This document shows positions 24,700-35,096 of a stretch of DNA of 64,000 nucleotides, piece by piece (the first letter of the stretch is position 1; every line of letters starts with the position of its first letter). Below the pieces are notes generated by a model that saw only the letters and a list, made by a program, of their open reading frames with translations, had not been told where the DNA came from and made no database searches. This DNA is from Conus ventricosus (Eukaryota > Mollusca > Gastropoda > Neogastropoda > Conidae), in NCBI GenBank assembly GCA_018398815.1, contig JAFLJL010013966.1:1-64000 (forward strand). The letters run 5' to 3'. The position numbers were made by a program, and so were the translations under genes.

Positions 24700-25382
24700 A
24701 TTAGGCATTGCTGGCGTGGGCATCAATACTTGGCGATAGCTGTTTTTTTTCACACTGCTTTCTAGGCCTGATAGGTGCAGATGCTGTTTGGCCTAAGCGT
24801 AACGTGGTAAGGAGTTGAAGCCACCAGGTATGGCTTACCCATGTCATATAGCTTAGGAGATGATCCGACTAGAGTAAACCCGCCTTTCTCTTTTCTTGTT
24901 TTCTTCTGCCCTCCCTTATTTGGGCCCTATCTATCTTCGTCCCCTTCAAGTTCTTCTTTCCACACTCCTTTTCCTCTCTGTGGTCTCCCTTTAAGATCCT
25001 CCGTGTTTGCCGTGCGGTGCGACCTGAGTCGAGGTTAATGAGATCCTGGTGAATTGGAGGGCCAGCCGCTCTCAACACATCACTTTGGCTCGACGCACGT
25101 CCTAGACAGGGAGTACAACTTAGGCCGGTGTACTAATCGGCTCCCCTTCTTGGGGTTGGTCAAGACGGGCAGTTCCCCAGCTGGCCAAGTAAAACCCTTG
25201 CAGTGCACACTCTCAGTTCCCTTTGAGTAGAGCATATCAGGGGGATAGGGTATGGTTGCTTCTGCTTGTCCGTATTCCTCACCCCAAGCCTGGAAGGTGT
25301 CAAGACTTTGGTTTTCTTGCCTGGCCCCTTAGTTTGACTCCAAGGAGGGTGGTAAGGAGGGATGAATCACAATAAATCAAAT

Positions 25383-26733
25383 ATGGCTTCTTTCAAAAAC
25401 AATCCCCCCCAAAAGGAATGAGGAAGGCGGCATCCCCTATTAACATGGGAGCGTGATTCTGACAGCGATTCTGACACGGAGATAACGACAGAGAACAGTT
25501 TCTGGGCTCCTGGCTCGTGTGGGAAGGGACTATCAGGAAAGACCCCTTTCAGCTCTGAGCCCATTGCTATTACAAAAGGTTCTTTCAAAGGCTTAGCAAT
25601 GGTGCCCCTCATCCGACAAAAGGTTTGAGGAATGGAACGTTTTTAGTTCATGTCGATCAAGAAAACCATCAGAACAGCTTTTGAGGCAACAAAATTCATG
25701 GATAGTGTAGATCAGGAAGACTCCCCATAAACTTTAAATTCCTCAAAGGTGTGATTCCTGCAGAGATTCTAACAGTGTCCACAGAGGCAAAATAAAAACA
25801 GAACTTGCGTCCCAGGGTGTGACGGAGGTGCGCAGGATGACATATCAAGAAAGGTGCAAGAGAGTGGCCACCAACACCCACATTCTGACCTTCTTCAACC
25901 CTGTCTGCCTCCGTTCATCAAAGTTGGCTACCTTAACGATCCGTGATTAGGTTGGTATGTCCCTCCCCATTGAGGTGCTTCAGGTGCCAGAAAGTTTGGC
26001 CATGTCAGGGACCCGCTGTTCTGGGCAGGAGGTGTGTGGTATTTGCTGCAAGTCAACCCAAGATGGGGCCGTGTCAAGATCCGCACATTGAGCTAATGCG
26101 GTGGCGAACATCTAGCCCTCCTCTTCCCCCGAAAAGTTGTTCCTTCATGGATTCAAGACTCACCATTACAACGAATAAAAACGGAAAAGAAGAATCTCCT
26201 TTTTTGAAGCCCGCAAGACAGGTTGTGGCAGAGTCATGACTCCAAACAGCTTCAATGCTTCGGCCGTATAGTCGGTTCCCGCAGTTTCCACTTGATCAGT
26301 CCTGTCAGTCGACTGAAGACTTTAACATTTTCCAAAACATTGCAATACAGAACTGTCACCTCTGTAAGCAGTTCCCGCCACCTCCCACCCAAAGTGGACA
26401 GCCCCTGGTGTAGCAAAAAATCCGCCACCCCTCGACTGCCCACATTCTACGAACATCTGCTCTGTGGCAAGATTAAAAACCACATTTCCGCCTCGACTCT
26501 CCTATCCAGTGCCCGTGCTGCAAGGATTCACCCAATGTGGTGACTTGGAGATGAGAACACAACCTCCACCAAGCTCCCCAAATCCAGACTCCAACATCTC
26601 CAAAATCCATGCCTTTGTCACCTGGCTGGCAAGACCCTGCCCAGCGGTCCCAAAGCTCCAACACAGTCCCATGTGAAACTAAAAAATAAGTTTACTCCAT
26701 TGGCCGCAGATTTCTGATGAGGAGATGACCTGA
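25383..26733 (+). pseudogene. LINE ORF1 (CCHC gag-like) pseudogene, copy F
   Basis: Start set at the ATG at 25383 by alignment with copies B and E; it ends at TGA 26731-26733, 27 bp before ORF2. Relics of the zinc-knuckle region (CFRCQK near 25980 and a second Cys box near 26040) and of the proline/lysine-rich C-terminal part are visible. Fragmented by many single-base indels. Confidence 0.7.
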
Positions 26734-26760
26734 TCTCTCTCCTATCACGCCATCTGCACC

Positions 26761-29700
26761 ATGGATAAATACAATAAATCCATTGTGAATATCCGTGGTC
26801 TAATTCCAACTTCGAGTAGCTGCAGCTCTATGTCAATCTATGAAACCCTTCTGTCGTGCTCTTCAAGAAACCGACAAATTCTAAGCAGAGTTAAGGACCT
26901 TTACTTCTTTCTGGTCTTTAATATTCTTTCAAGCCAGCACAACCTTCCACGTTGGGACCGCGGCGGGTGTTGCCCTTCTCCTTCACAAAACTTTGTTTAT
27001 AGTCCTGTTCCTCTGCTACCTCCCTCAGGCTGTCGCTGCGAGAGTCACTCTCCCACAAGACTGTCACAATCGTTCTCTTAATCTACCTCCAATCTGTCCC
27101 GGTTTGTCGTCAGTACCTGTCAGTCTGTTATGGGAAATTCCTTCGACCATTTTAGCTGTTTGGTGACATTAACGGTCACAACCCACTTTGGGGTAGTACC
27201 TTCGCATCCGGAGAGGTTCTGCTGATTGAGGATGTCCCTTTCGTATTGGATTTGTGTTGTCTGAACGACGGATCTGCAACATACCGAACCATACTCCACA
27301 GGTACACTTACCGTGTTTAGATTTGTCGTTTTGTGACCCCTCGCTGTGTCCTGGACTATGAGTGGTCTGTCCATGACGAACTGCACGAAGTGACCATGTT
27401 CCCTGTCCTTCTACAGGGACATGGGTAATATCTGAACAGGGGGGGCGTCTCTGTCTCACATGGTATGATTAAAATTATACGAAAGCAAACTGGGATCTCT
27501 TTGGCAGGGCCACTGTTTCTAAGGAGTTCCAGGAACACATGATTTTTTTCAGAGTCCTGACCCAGCTGAATCTGGACTAACATTATGATTAATAATGTGC
27601 TAAGGCCTTATTCCAGTGTCTTCCGATAAACTTAAATGCCAAAAACCACCTGTTCGATTCATATGCCAACAAAAATCTAAAGATAAGAATACGTCTCAGC
27701 GCAGGTATAACCAACGACCTCGGGTCCCAACGCCGATCCCAACAGAAACACCGATCTAAATCAAACCACCTTAAAAAAATCAGTAAACGTCGGTCATGAA
27801 AGCTTACTGCTCCAGGCTGACATCAAAAACTTCTAAGAAAAAAGTGTGGAACATCATTAAAAAATCAAAGGAAGAACACAGTCCCCACCTGTGAACCATC
27901 CTCAATATTCGGATTCTAATACCAAGAAGAAAGCAGTTGGCTAATCTGCTTGCTTCAACATTGAAAAGAAATCCTCCTCTTCAAAAAATCACCACTTTGT
28001 CAAAAACAAAGCCCTAAAAGAAAAATCGCCCCTTGCAACTTTATCTCCGACGACATGTAAGATATAACAAACTTCCTTTCACTTAAACGAGCGAAAGCTG
28101 CCCTTGCATTCTTGCAGAGCTATTCCTCTCCAGGTAATAGATGACATCCATTATCAGCTGTTGAAACATCTTTCCGCTAGAAGTGACTGAACAAACTGCT
28201 ACAGGTCTACAACCATGTGTTGGACTAAAATGTTTTTTTCCTACCCTCATTGGCGAAAAGCCCTCATTAAATTTCCCAATCCCCAAACCTGGAAAAGCAA
28301 CTATCAAATCCATCTAATACCGTCCATAAGCTTTGACCAGCTGTGTTTGTAAATTAAAGGAAAAAAAGGTCAATGCTAGGGCATCATGTGGAAACTTGAA
28401 AACCGCTGCCTTTTCTGGCGAAAACAGTGTGGTTTTCGCAAACATCGTAGTACAGTTAGACCAATATTGAATTCTTCTGAATCACACTTAGGAACGCTTT
28501 TAAAACAGACAGCATCAGTGGCATATTTCTTTGACTTTAGGAGAAGCCTACGAAACCACCAGGAAGTCGTGGGATTTCTCCAAGACACTCCCACGATCTG
28601 GGATTTCGAGGTCATCATCCGCTTTTTATTCCAAATTTTTTGGCAGAACGTACATTTACAGATCGGTTGGCACCACTCTCTTCTGATCTCCACGAGCATG
28701 AGTTGGGTGTTCCACAGGGAGCAAACTAACACCTTCCCACTTAAGTTTAATGATCAACAACATTGTTTATTCCGTCAGCATGTTCAGACTGCTCATTGTT
28801 TGGTGGATGATTTTGCTGTCATACGCAACTGAAGCCTGTACCGAGTGGTCCAGAGCGCAGGCTCCTAGCTTTGCGTAGATAAAATCATTCGGAGGGCGGA
28901 TGAAAAACGGTTTCACCTTTCTGCCTACAAAAACCCCAGTGTAACACTTCCATAATATCCCGTCCAGTTTTTCCAGATCCGGACGTCAAGTAGGGAAATC
29001 TCCCCATTCCAGCTGTAAAGAGGCCAATTTCTGGAGTCATTTTTTTGACCAAGAAACTTAACTTTCTCAGCCATATTAAAAATCTCAAAACTGCTTCCCA
29101 AAAGGCACTGAATATTCTGCGGGACGAGCACACACCGACTGGGGCGCTGATAAAAGACAACTTTGTTGCACCTCTAGCAGAGCCCTGGTTCCGTTCTAAA
29201 CTGGACTACGGTTGAGCTGGTACGGCTCCTCAAATCATCTTACTCACCTCTTGACCCTAACCACCATCAAGGCTTCGTCTCTGTCTTGGGAGCGTTCCGC
29301 ACCCACCCCTGTGTCGACAGCCAGTAAGCCAGAGGCGGTTGAACCTTCACTGACCAATCGCAGGCTGAAACTGTCCTTTGCATATTACATCCGACTGATC
29401 ATCAAAACCGCAGAATCCTGCCTATGACAGTGTTTATGACCCCCGATCCAATTAAGATTGCAACAAACCCGAAATGTATCCGCCGTTTGGGCAACTTCGT
29501 AACAGCCCTCACGTGCGGAAAGCAAGGTATAGACCTGTGAGCAGTATTCAGATTTTTCCAAGTTCCGGATCAACCTCCATGACCTTATTCACACCAGAAG
29601 ATTCGTTTGATCACGCAGCTTTCCGTAAGAGTCTAACCAGCTCTCTGGCGTACAAGGCAATGGTATGCCGCTCTGTTCCAAATTCCCACCTAACAAAAAG

Positions 29701-30512
29701 TTTTCACTGACGGTTTCCCATCCTGAGGATGGAGTGGCCTTGCATCCAACTGCCCTTTGCTCCTTTCTCAGATATATTGATGGAAACATATACATTCAGT
29801 CTGCTTCATGTCTAATTCTGCTTAACTTACTGCTCTAGTACAGGCTTTGAAGTAATCTCCCATCTATCTAGGAGGGACTTTCTGTTCTTTCAGGATTTTC
29901 GCTGACAGATTTGAGGCCATAGCAGGGGCCGCAAAACCTACAAGCATCCATACTTTACAATTTTGGAACATATTAACAAGATGAAGGCGGACGGTTCACA
30001 ACATTACTCTTGCTTGGGTTCCTGGCCATGTTGGCATCGGCGGGAACGAAATGGTTGATTGTTTAGCCAAGAACGCCACAAGAGAGAAACTGTCCAACAT
30101 TTATATCCACTGTTCAGATATGAAACCCAAAATTAACGATTATGTGAGAGACATCTGGCAGGAGGATTGGAACACACAGACGAGTAACAAACTCTTTCAG
30201 ATCCGTCCAAACCTTAAGGACTTCCTCCCATCTACGTCGGGAGGTCGTAAAGAGGAAACGGTTCTGTGCCGGCTGCACACCGGCCATTCGTATTTTACCC
30301 ATGCTTACCTTTTAAAGAGTGAAGAAGCTCCGTGGTGCATTCCATGTCATGCGCCACTCACAATGAAACATGTTCTTTTAGAGTGTTGGGACTTGCACGA
30401 TGTGAGACACAAACATTTTACAGCGGAGTCCATGAAGATCCTGTTCAGGGATGTCCCGCCTGATGTGATCCTTGAGTTTTTGAGAGAGATTAACATTTTT
30501 CATCTGATTTAA
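26761..30512 (+). pseudogene. LINE ORF2 pseudogene, copy F (last 150 codons open)
   Basis: Starts at ATGGATAAATAC (26761), matching ORF2 of copy E. Endonuclease, RT and RNase H regions are recognisable by DNA similarity but shredded. From 30051 the frame is open for 153 codons with no error: the end of the RNase H region, SEEAPWCIPCHAPLTMKHV (a C-x2-C...H-x4-C zinc knuckle typical of ORF2 C-termini) and the usual terminus ending INIFHLI. The contrast between the two parts is the clearest sign of uneven sequence quality. Confidence 0.85.
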
Positions 30513-30730
30513 GATTTTACGGAAGAAAGATTTTTAACAAAGTTTCTGGTGCGTTTGTAGACGATGTCATTTAATGAGATGTATGAAAGTGGGTTTTTTT
30601 TTATTTTATTTATTTATTTTTTTTTATTTTATTTTTTTTATTGACTGGTGAGTTGATTTTAACGTGGTGACAGCCCTGATATGGCCCTTTGGGGTCGGCT
30701 GGGCTATAAGCAACATTTATCTTTCTTATC

Positions 30731-30743
30731 TTCAAAACTAATT
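30731..30743. repeat. Target-site duplication, right side of LINE F
   Basis: TTCAAAACTAATT, matching 24620-24633 apart from one base; it begins directly after the CTTATC tail. Confidence 0.85.
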
Positions 30744-31411
30744 ATCAGGACTTCAGAAGATTTCATGACAGCTTTTTGGCATAATGATGAGAAAAAAGAA
30801 AAGTCAAATGGAACAAACCTGTATTTATTGGGTTTACTGTTTTAGAATTATCAAAGCTTTTGATGTTAGAATTTCTTATGACTACTTCAAACCCTTGTAT
30901 CCAGAGTCTCGAGTACTTTACACAGATACAGACAGTTTTGTTATAGATATCCCTACTGAAGACATCTATAAAGACATGGAAATAGAAGTAGCTAAAGGGC
31001 ATGCGGGATGGTACGACACATCCGATTATCCTAAAGATTCGCCTTTGCATTCAATTACTAATAAGGTTTTAGGAAAGTGAAGGATGAATTATCTGGAAAG
31101 GTGATCAAGGAGTATGTGGGGTTAAGGTCAAAAATGTACAGTATTTCGAGCAGGTAAAAACTATTTAAGAAAGCAAAAGGAATATCTCGCAGTGTTGTGC
31201 AGTCGAGCATATCACATGACAACTATAAAGAAGCATTGTTTGGCAATAAAACTTTTCATCATGACAACGTAAAACTACGATCTAATCTACATGAGATCAA
31301 CACAACAGTTGTAACAAAAAAGTCATTAGATAGAACAAACACACAAAACGGGTGTTTGTTAATCAGAGTTTTCATATGCATATGGGCATTGGAGAACCGT
31401 CAATTAATTAA
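30744..31411 (+). pseudogene. Protein-primed DNA polymerase B, 3' part
   Basis: Continuation of the polymerase split by LINE F. A hydrophobic stretch near 30815-30865 (frame containing ELSKLL) precedes the catalytic palm motif YTDTDSF (about 30920-30940) in the frame starting DYFKPLYPES. Later pieces lie in other frames: YVGLRSKMYS near 31110-31140, and NQSFHMHMGIGEPS ending in TAA at 31409-31411. At least four frame changes (about 30875, 31075, 31155 and 31345) break it. Its stop overlaps by two bases the stop of the integrase on the other strand. Confidence 0.88.
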
Positions 31412-32358
31412 AGCGGAACTGTGTCTGGCGGGATTATCTGCAGTTCTTCTTTCACAAAAGATCTTTGAGGAGCCGGTTGTTTTGTTGTGTCAGTTTCTCG
31501 TAAATAATACACGGGCGGATTCATCTTTACAATTCTTTTTATTTCGTACGGGTCAACACTCCAAACGGGATCTGTTGCCTGATGCGAGTGTTCCCCTTCT
31601 GCTTCCCCCGGTAAATAAAGGTACCTTACTTTCAATCCAAATGGTAATAGTTTGCTGGATAAAGACTCTCCTTCAGCAACATTTATTGTTTTTCTTTTGA
31701 TTGCTTGTACTGGTTTTTAACCCTTTAATTCTTCATTATTCATTGCGCGTAGAACTGAGGGCAGTCTTCTAACCCATTCTGTGTTGCGAGAATTGTCAAT
31801 CAGCTCTCTGTGATACTGGTAGGAAAAAAGTCTTTCAGATAACTGTTTGTTAAAGTTTTCAACCAAAGCCTGTGATCTGTGAACTCCCGGAATGCCTCTT
31901 TTAATGGTAACTCTATGTTTTAACAATAATTGATTCACTTGGCCTTTAAATTCTTTCCATCATCGACTTGAATCATGCGAGGATAAGTTAACGGGCCTCG
32001 TTGGTATATCAGTTGTATGGCGACAGCAACAGCAGAAGCACTCTTTTGTGTTAATGGTTCCGCATCTTTGTATCTTGAAGCTATGTCAATGACTGTGAGT
32101 GCGTACTTAAATCTTTTTCGTCTAATCGTATCATGGGGTAAATATAGAAGGTCCATTTGATGGGTGTCGTTCGGTATTGTGTTCACAAAGTGCGGTTCTC
32201 TGTATTCGTCTAGGCGCAGGTAAATAAATTTGCCAAATCGCTTGTTTAGATAACCATTCTTTTGCTGTTTGTTCACTGACCCCCGCTGCTTGGCTTAGCT
32301 TTTTAATTGCTGTGATTCCCTTCCAATATCCTTTTGGTGAATAATAGATTTTGTTCAT
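31408..32358 (-). pseudogene. Polinton integrase (retroviral-type rve family), frameshifted
   Basis: Polinton integrases join element ends to host DNA. Start at the ATG of MNKIYYSPKGYW (32358). The N-terminal part has the usual zinc-binding/helical look. The first catalytic Asp lies in HQMDLLYLP, the second in VDDGK, and the Glu in ALVENFNKQL. The C-terminal domain VRYLYLPGE...ATDPVWSVDPY followed by SFVKEELQ is characteristic of Polinton integrases. Frame changes occur near 32240 and 31945, and an in-frame TAA interrupts at about 31717. It converges with the polymerase, the two stop codons overlapping (31408-31410 and 31409-31411). Confidence 0.88.
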
Positions 32359-32365
32359 TTTTTAT

Positions 32366-32772
32366 TCAGCCAATATTATGCGCAACAAAATAGACAACAG
32401 TCATACCAACGACAATAAACGCGATTTCTTGCATCTTTTGTTTTTCTGATGGTTGATAAAAGTTGCTGACTTTTGGTGGGGGCAATGTCTGGATTGGTTT
32501 GCCCGTTACAAGATAATATTCTTTTATTGCTTGATCAACATCTTTAAATGTGTAAGCTGCATGGCCCTGTTTTTCAGTGTGTTATTAATAAAATCTAACT
32601 GCTCAATTCTCTGCTTTTCATAGCGATCTTGTGCTGCAGCTAGTTGCTCCACAGCTTTGTTATGTCTTTTTCTCTCGCCGTCGTCCCGTAGTTTACTAAA
32701 TGCGTAATTACTTCCGCTAAAAGCAAGCGCATTCACCACAGCGCCACCTATCATCATTACGAGTGAAGCCAT
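32366..32772 (-). pseudogene. Small Polinton-type protein with N- and C-terminal hydrophobic segments (one frameshift)
   Basis: Starts MASLVMMIGGAVVNALAF (32772), a hydrophobic N-terminus. A charged helical middle rich in Arg, Lys, Glu and Gln follows. After one frame change near 32580 it ends with a membrane-like segment AFIVVGMTVVYFVAHNIG and TGA at 32366. I recall near-identical layouts next to the integrase in animal Polinton/adintovirus elements, but no function is known to me; virion or membrane component is a guess. It is followed after about 8 bp by the integrase start, so the two could be co-transcribed. Confidence 0.65.
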
Positions 32773-32794
32773 TTTTTATAAATGTATTTTTTTT

Positions 32795-33025
32795 TTACAT
32801 ATTTATATTCTCTGGAATTATTCCTTGCTTAACTAGAAAATCTTTCGTAGCAAATGAAGCTGTAATAATAGCGATTAGCTTTGCTGAATCCTCAAAGTCT
32901 AGTTTGCCAAGATCTGCCGGTTTTATTTTTAACAGGCTTTTACCAAGCATTGAGTATCCTACACTTAGGCCTCCAATAACGGCAGAACGGTATACAAGGT
33001 TGGTAATAGTTTTTTCGGTGCTCAT
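32795..33025 (-). CDS. Small Polinton-type membrane-associated protein (77 aa)
   Basis: I chose the ATG at 33025 (MSTEKTITNLVYRS) over the upstream one at 33064, because the extra residues are an AT-rich hydrophobic run that looks like intergenic DNA. Features: a glycine-rich hydrophobic segment (AVIGGLSVGYSMLGKSLL), then KPADLGKLDFEDSAKLIAII and a C-terminus KDFLVKQGIIPEN. The frame is intact. It lies about 22 bp upstream of the previous small gene on the same strand and is divergent from the plus-strand gene starting at 33063, leaving a 37-bp AT-rich interval that could hold a bidirectional promoter. Function unknown. Confidence 0.65.
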   Translation of the reverse strand: MSTEKTITNLVYRSAVIGGLSVGYSMLGKSLLKIKPADLGKLDFEDSAKLIAIITASFATKDFLVKQGIIPENINM

Positions 33026-33062
33026 TTTAAAAAATAAAATAATTATAATTAATAAAAAAAAC

Positions 33063-33537
33063 ATGAACAGCGATGATCTGCTAGAGCTACAGAGCGGCCT
33101 ACACTGTCTTGGACTTACAAATGAAGAAGTTAATGATCAAGCTATTATGCCCAAAAAGGAAAGGTTGTATTCTTTGGCAGCATGTGGAAAAACAAAACAG
33201 TTCCTCGGAACTGAATTCAGCATAGAACAGATTCAACAGATGTCGCCGCAAGACATTTTAAAGTATCATAACAGGTATGAAGCGCAGCTGGGGTCGAGAA
33301 TGGTAAAAAGTGTAGGGCAAACGGTTCTTAGTTTGTACACTAAACTAGTCAGTAGATTTGCTCCCATTGATTCTGAACAAGATCTTACGTATGATTTAAC
33401 GCAAGATCCAGTTTTAACAAAGTCATTAGAGTCTCTAAGCTGTGATTTATATTACAGATTTGGAACATTGTTTATCGCCGTTAATCATGGGATTAATTAC
33501 TTTTAATCATATAGATTTTATTTTCCCTTCAAAATGA
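33063..33537 (+). pseudogene. Small Polinton-type gene, unknown function (one frameshift near the end)
   Basis: Starts at ATGAACAGCGATG (33063), in a context AAAAAAAC. About 137 codons are open: an acidic N-terminus, FSIEQIQQMSPQDILKYHN, SVGQTVLSLYTKLVSRFAP, and near the end SLSCDLYYRFGT. A single frame change near 33474 leads into a hydrophobic end (LIMGLITF) and TGA at 33535-33537, whose first bases overlap the next gene's ATG (ATGA). That overlap supports this reading. No enzymatic motif is visible; a membrane protein is plausible. Confidence 0.6.
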
Positions 33538-33996
33538 ACGAGTCGGAAAATCAGCAGAATCAGGAAACACTGAATCAGAAAACACTGAATCAGGTAGAGA
33601 TAGTGACGAGTGAAAAGCTAAAGCATCCTGGGCGTGTTGCAGCAGGAAAAGAGTAGCAGAGTTAAACAGACAAAGAAAATTAAAGTTACAATCACAGAAT
33701 ATAACTCATAATGAAAACATAACGCCAAAAAAAGTTGATTCAATGCCAGCTCCAAAACAAGAACAAGTTAATTCAAGGGCACCAAAGTGTTCATGGAATA
33801 TTGAACTTAAAACTGTTGCCATTTTTGGCGCCCTTGCTGCTGTTGGGGGCGGTTATTACGGTTATAAAATATATAAAGAATGGCGACAAAAACAAAAGCA
33901 GCCAAAAAATCTGAACCACTAAATACAGAAGAAGACAACAGCACGCCAGCACCGCCAACAACAAAAAATCATTTTCATCCATTTCAAATGGAATAA
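33534..33996 (+). pseudogene. Small single-pass membrane protein gene of the Polinton (two frameshifts)
   Basis: ATG at 33534 (MNESENQQNQE, Gln/Asn-rich start). After a frame change near 33650 the reading RVAELNRQRKLKLQ is basic and helical. A transmembrane segment TVAIFGALAAVGGGYYGY (about 33810-33870) follows. A second change near 33885 leads to a Lys- and Pro-rich tail ending HFHPFQME and TAA at 33994-33996. The basic block followed by a single membrane segment resembles small proteins I recall from related elements; role unknown. Confidence 0.55.
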
Positions 33997-34017
33997 TATT
34001 TTTAATAAAATAGATCA

Positions 34018-34260
34018 TGGCGGATTATTATTTGTTTAAAATGATGAAGTCAATAAATAAAGACATGGAGTCTATAAAAAACATTTCCATAGACCAGAAT
34101 TGTAATCAATGCGGTTGCTTAGGATGTAAGAACTTCATTAAGATGTATGCTAACCGATCTCACACCAAGGGCTGTTAAGCAAGACATCCTCAACGATGAC
34201 GCGTTTTTTGAGGCGTGTGTGTACTATATTAGACATCTACTATTTAAGATAAAAACATAG
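34018..34260 (+). pseudogene. Small Cys-rich Polinton-type gene (one frameshift)
   Basis: ATG at 34018 (MADYYLFKMMKSINKDME). A CNQCGCLGCKNF cluster (C-x2-C-x-C-x2-C) could bind zinc. After one frame change near 34155 the frame continues through LTPRAVKQDILNDD and FFEACVYYIRHLL to a TAG at 34258-34260. Last plus-strand gene of this block; the AT-rich repeat region follows. Function unknown. Confidence 0.5.
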
Positions 34261-34309
34261 ATTGTATTGTTTTTTGATAATTATAAGATAACTTGAATAA
34301 GAACTTGGT

Positions 34310-34414
34310 TGTACTTAAAGGACGACTTAATTACAATCTTGAGGTAACTTAATTAAGAACTTAATTAAGAACTTAATTAAGAACTTGAAGTAACTTAATT
34401 AAAAACTTAATTAA
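34310..34414. repeat. AACTTAATTAAG repeat cluster, left part
   Basis: Six or more copies of a 12-bp word containing the palindrome TTAATTAA, spaced by AAG or GAAG. The same words occur at 35236-35275 on the other side of the hAT-like element, so one cluster was split by that insertion. The 6-bp AATTAA next to both element ends is compatible with a duplicated target. Confidence 0.8.
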
Positions 34415-34709
34415 CAGAGTTGCCTACCGTTCCTGAGCAGCCGTATTTGATCCGGATCTAAGTAAAAATATCCCCTTAGTCCGGAAAGTACGGTTATCGA
34501 AAGTATGCTCCGGAGAAAAAAAATCGCCGTGGAAAATTTCGTGGGGGGGGGGAATTTTGGCTTGCCTTCACCAAGTGTGAGTTCGAGCATGCGCAATGGG
34601 AAACGCTTTGTAAACCAAGTTTTCTGATTGGTTGACCCACTTCACTTCACTTCCCTTCAAGCTCGCTGGCTGGCCTAGGCCTAGTAGGTGCAGGGATTCA
34701 AGTTTCAAA

Positions 34710-35093
34710 ATGGCCAGCAAGAGGAAGCAAAGCGATCAGTGTGGTTCGTCTGAAGATCGTTCTGAAACTCCACCACGGGATGTGAAAAAACCACGACGAA
34801 TGCAGGCTTTCAAAACGGATTATTCCGAGAAGTGGCCCTGTTTAAGACCTGGACAGAAGGGGCAAACATTCGGATTTTGCTCTGTGTGCAAGTGTGACTT
34901 TTCCGTCGCTCATGGTGGAAAGGACGACTGCCGTCGGCACATCGAATCGAAAAAACATGCCGAGTATGAGAGCAAAGCCAAGGAAGTGGGCAAATGCCTG
35001 AAAACATCAGGATTTTTCACTTTGAGTTCTTCATCCAGCCCTGATATGGCTCTTCGTAGTTGGCTGGACTATAAGCAACATGAATTGAATTGA
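34710..35093 (+). CDS. BED-type zinc finger exon of an hAT-like transposase, C-terminus replaced by retroelement tail
   Basis: Start set at the ATG of MASKRKQSDQ, a basic Ser-rich N-terminus; an upstream in-frame ATG at 34632 is less likely. The finger reads FCSVCKCDFSVAHGG then CRRHIESKKH: C-x2-C and H-x5-H, as in BED/TTF-like domains that bind transposon ends. After GFFTLSSSSS the frame runs into a LINE-like 3' terminus (residues PDMALRSWLDYKQH are read from it) and stops at 35091-35093. No DDE catalytic domain follows. It could be domesticated, but nothing here proves expression. Confidence 0.6.
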   Translation: MASKRKQSDQCGSSEDRSETPPRDVKKPRRMQAFKTDYSEKWPCLRPGQKGQTFGFCSVCKCDFSVAHGGKDDCRRHIESKKHAEYESKAKEVGKCLKTSGFFTLSSSSSPDMALRSWLDYKQHELN

Positions 35094-35096
35094 ATT
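35037..35096 (+). repeat. LINE/SINE 3' terminus with (AATTG)n tail inside the hAT-like element
   Basis: CCTGATATGGCTCTTCGTAG and TGGACTATAAGCAACAT match the end of the window's LINEs, but the tail is GAATT repeats instead of TTATC. It provides the last codons of the zinc-finger reading frame. Confidence 0.7.

Larger units (their letters stand above)
24634..30730 (+). mobile_element. LINE copy F, full length (~6.1 kb), inserted in the Polinton polymerase gene
   Basis: Complete element: 5' terminus CCCTCCGGGGGG, ~750-bp 5' UTR, ORF1, ORF2, 3' UTR and a short TTATC-type tail. It is flanked by a 13-14-bp target-site duplication, and the flanking DNA on both sides is the same Polinton polymerase gene, proving the insertion order. 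Indels are dense up to about 29990, then nearly absent in the last 740 bp, where the ORF2 C-terminus is open from 30051 to its natural stop at 30512. Confidence 0.95.

Noticed and set aside
33791..34018. Hydrophobic minus-strand frame of 75 codons in the Polinton block
   Set aside because: Antisense to the plus-strand single-pass membrane gene; hydrophobicity comes from the reversed AT-rich sequence.
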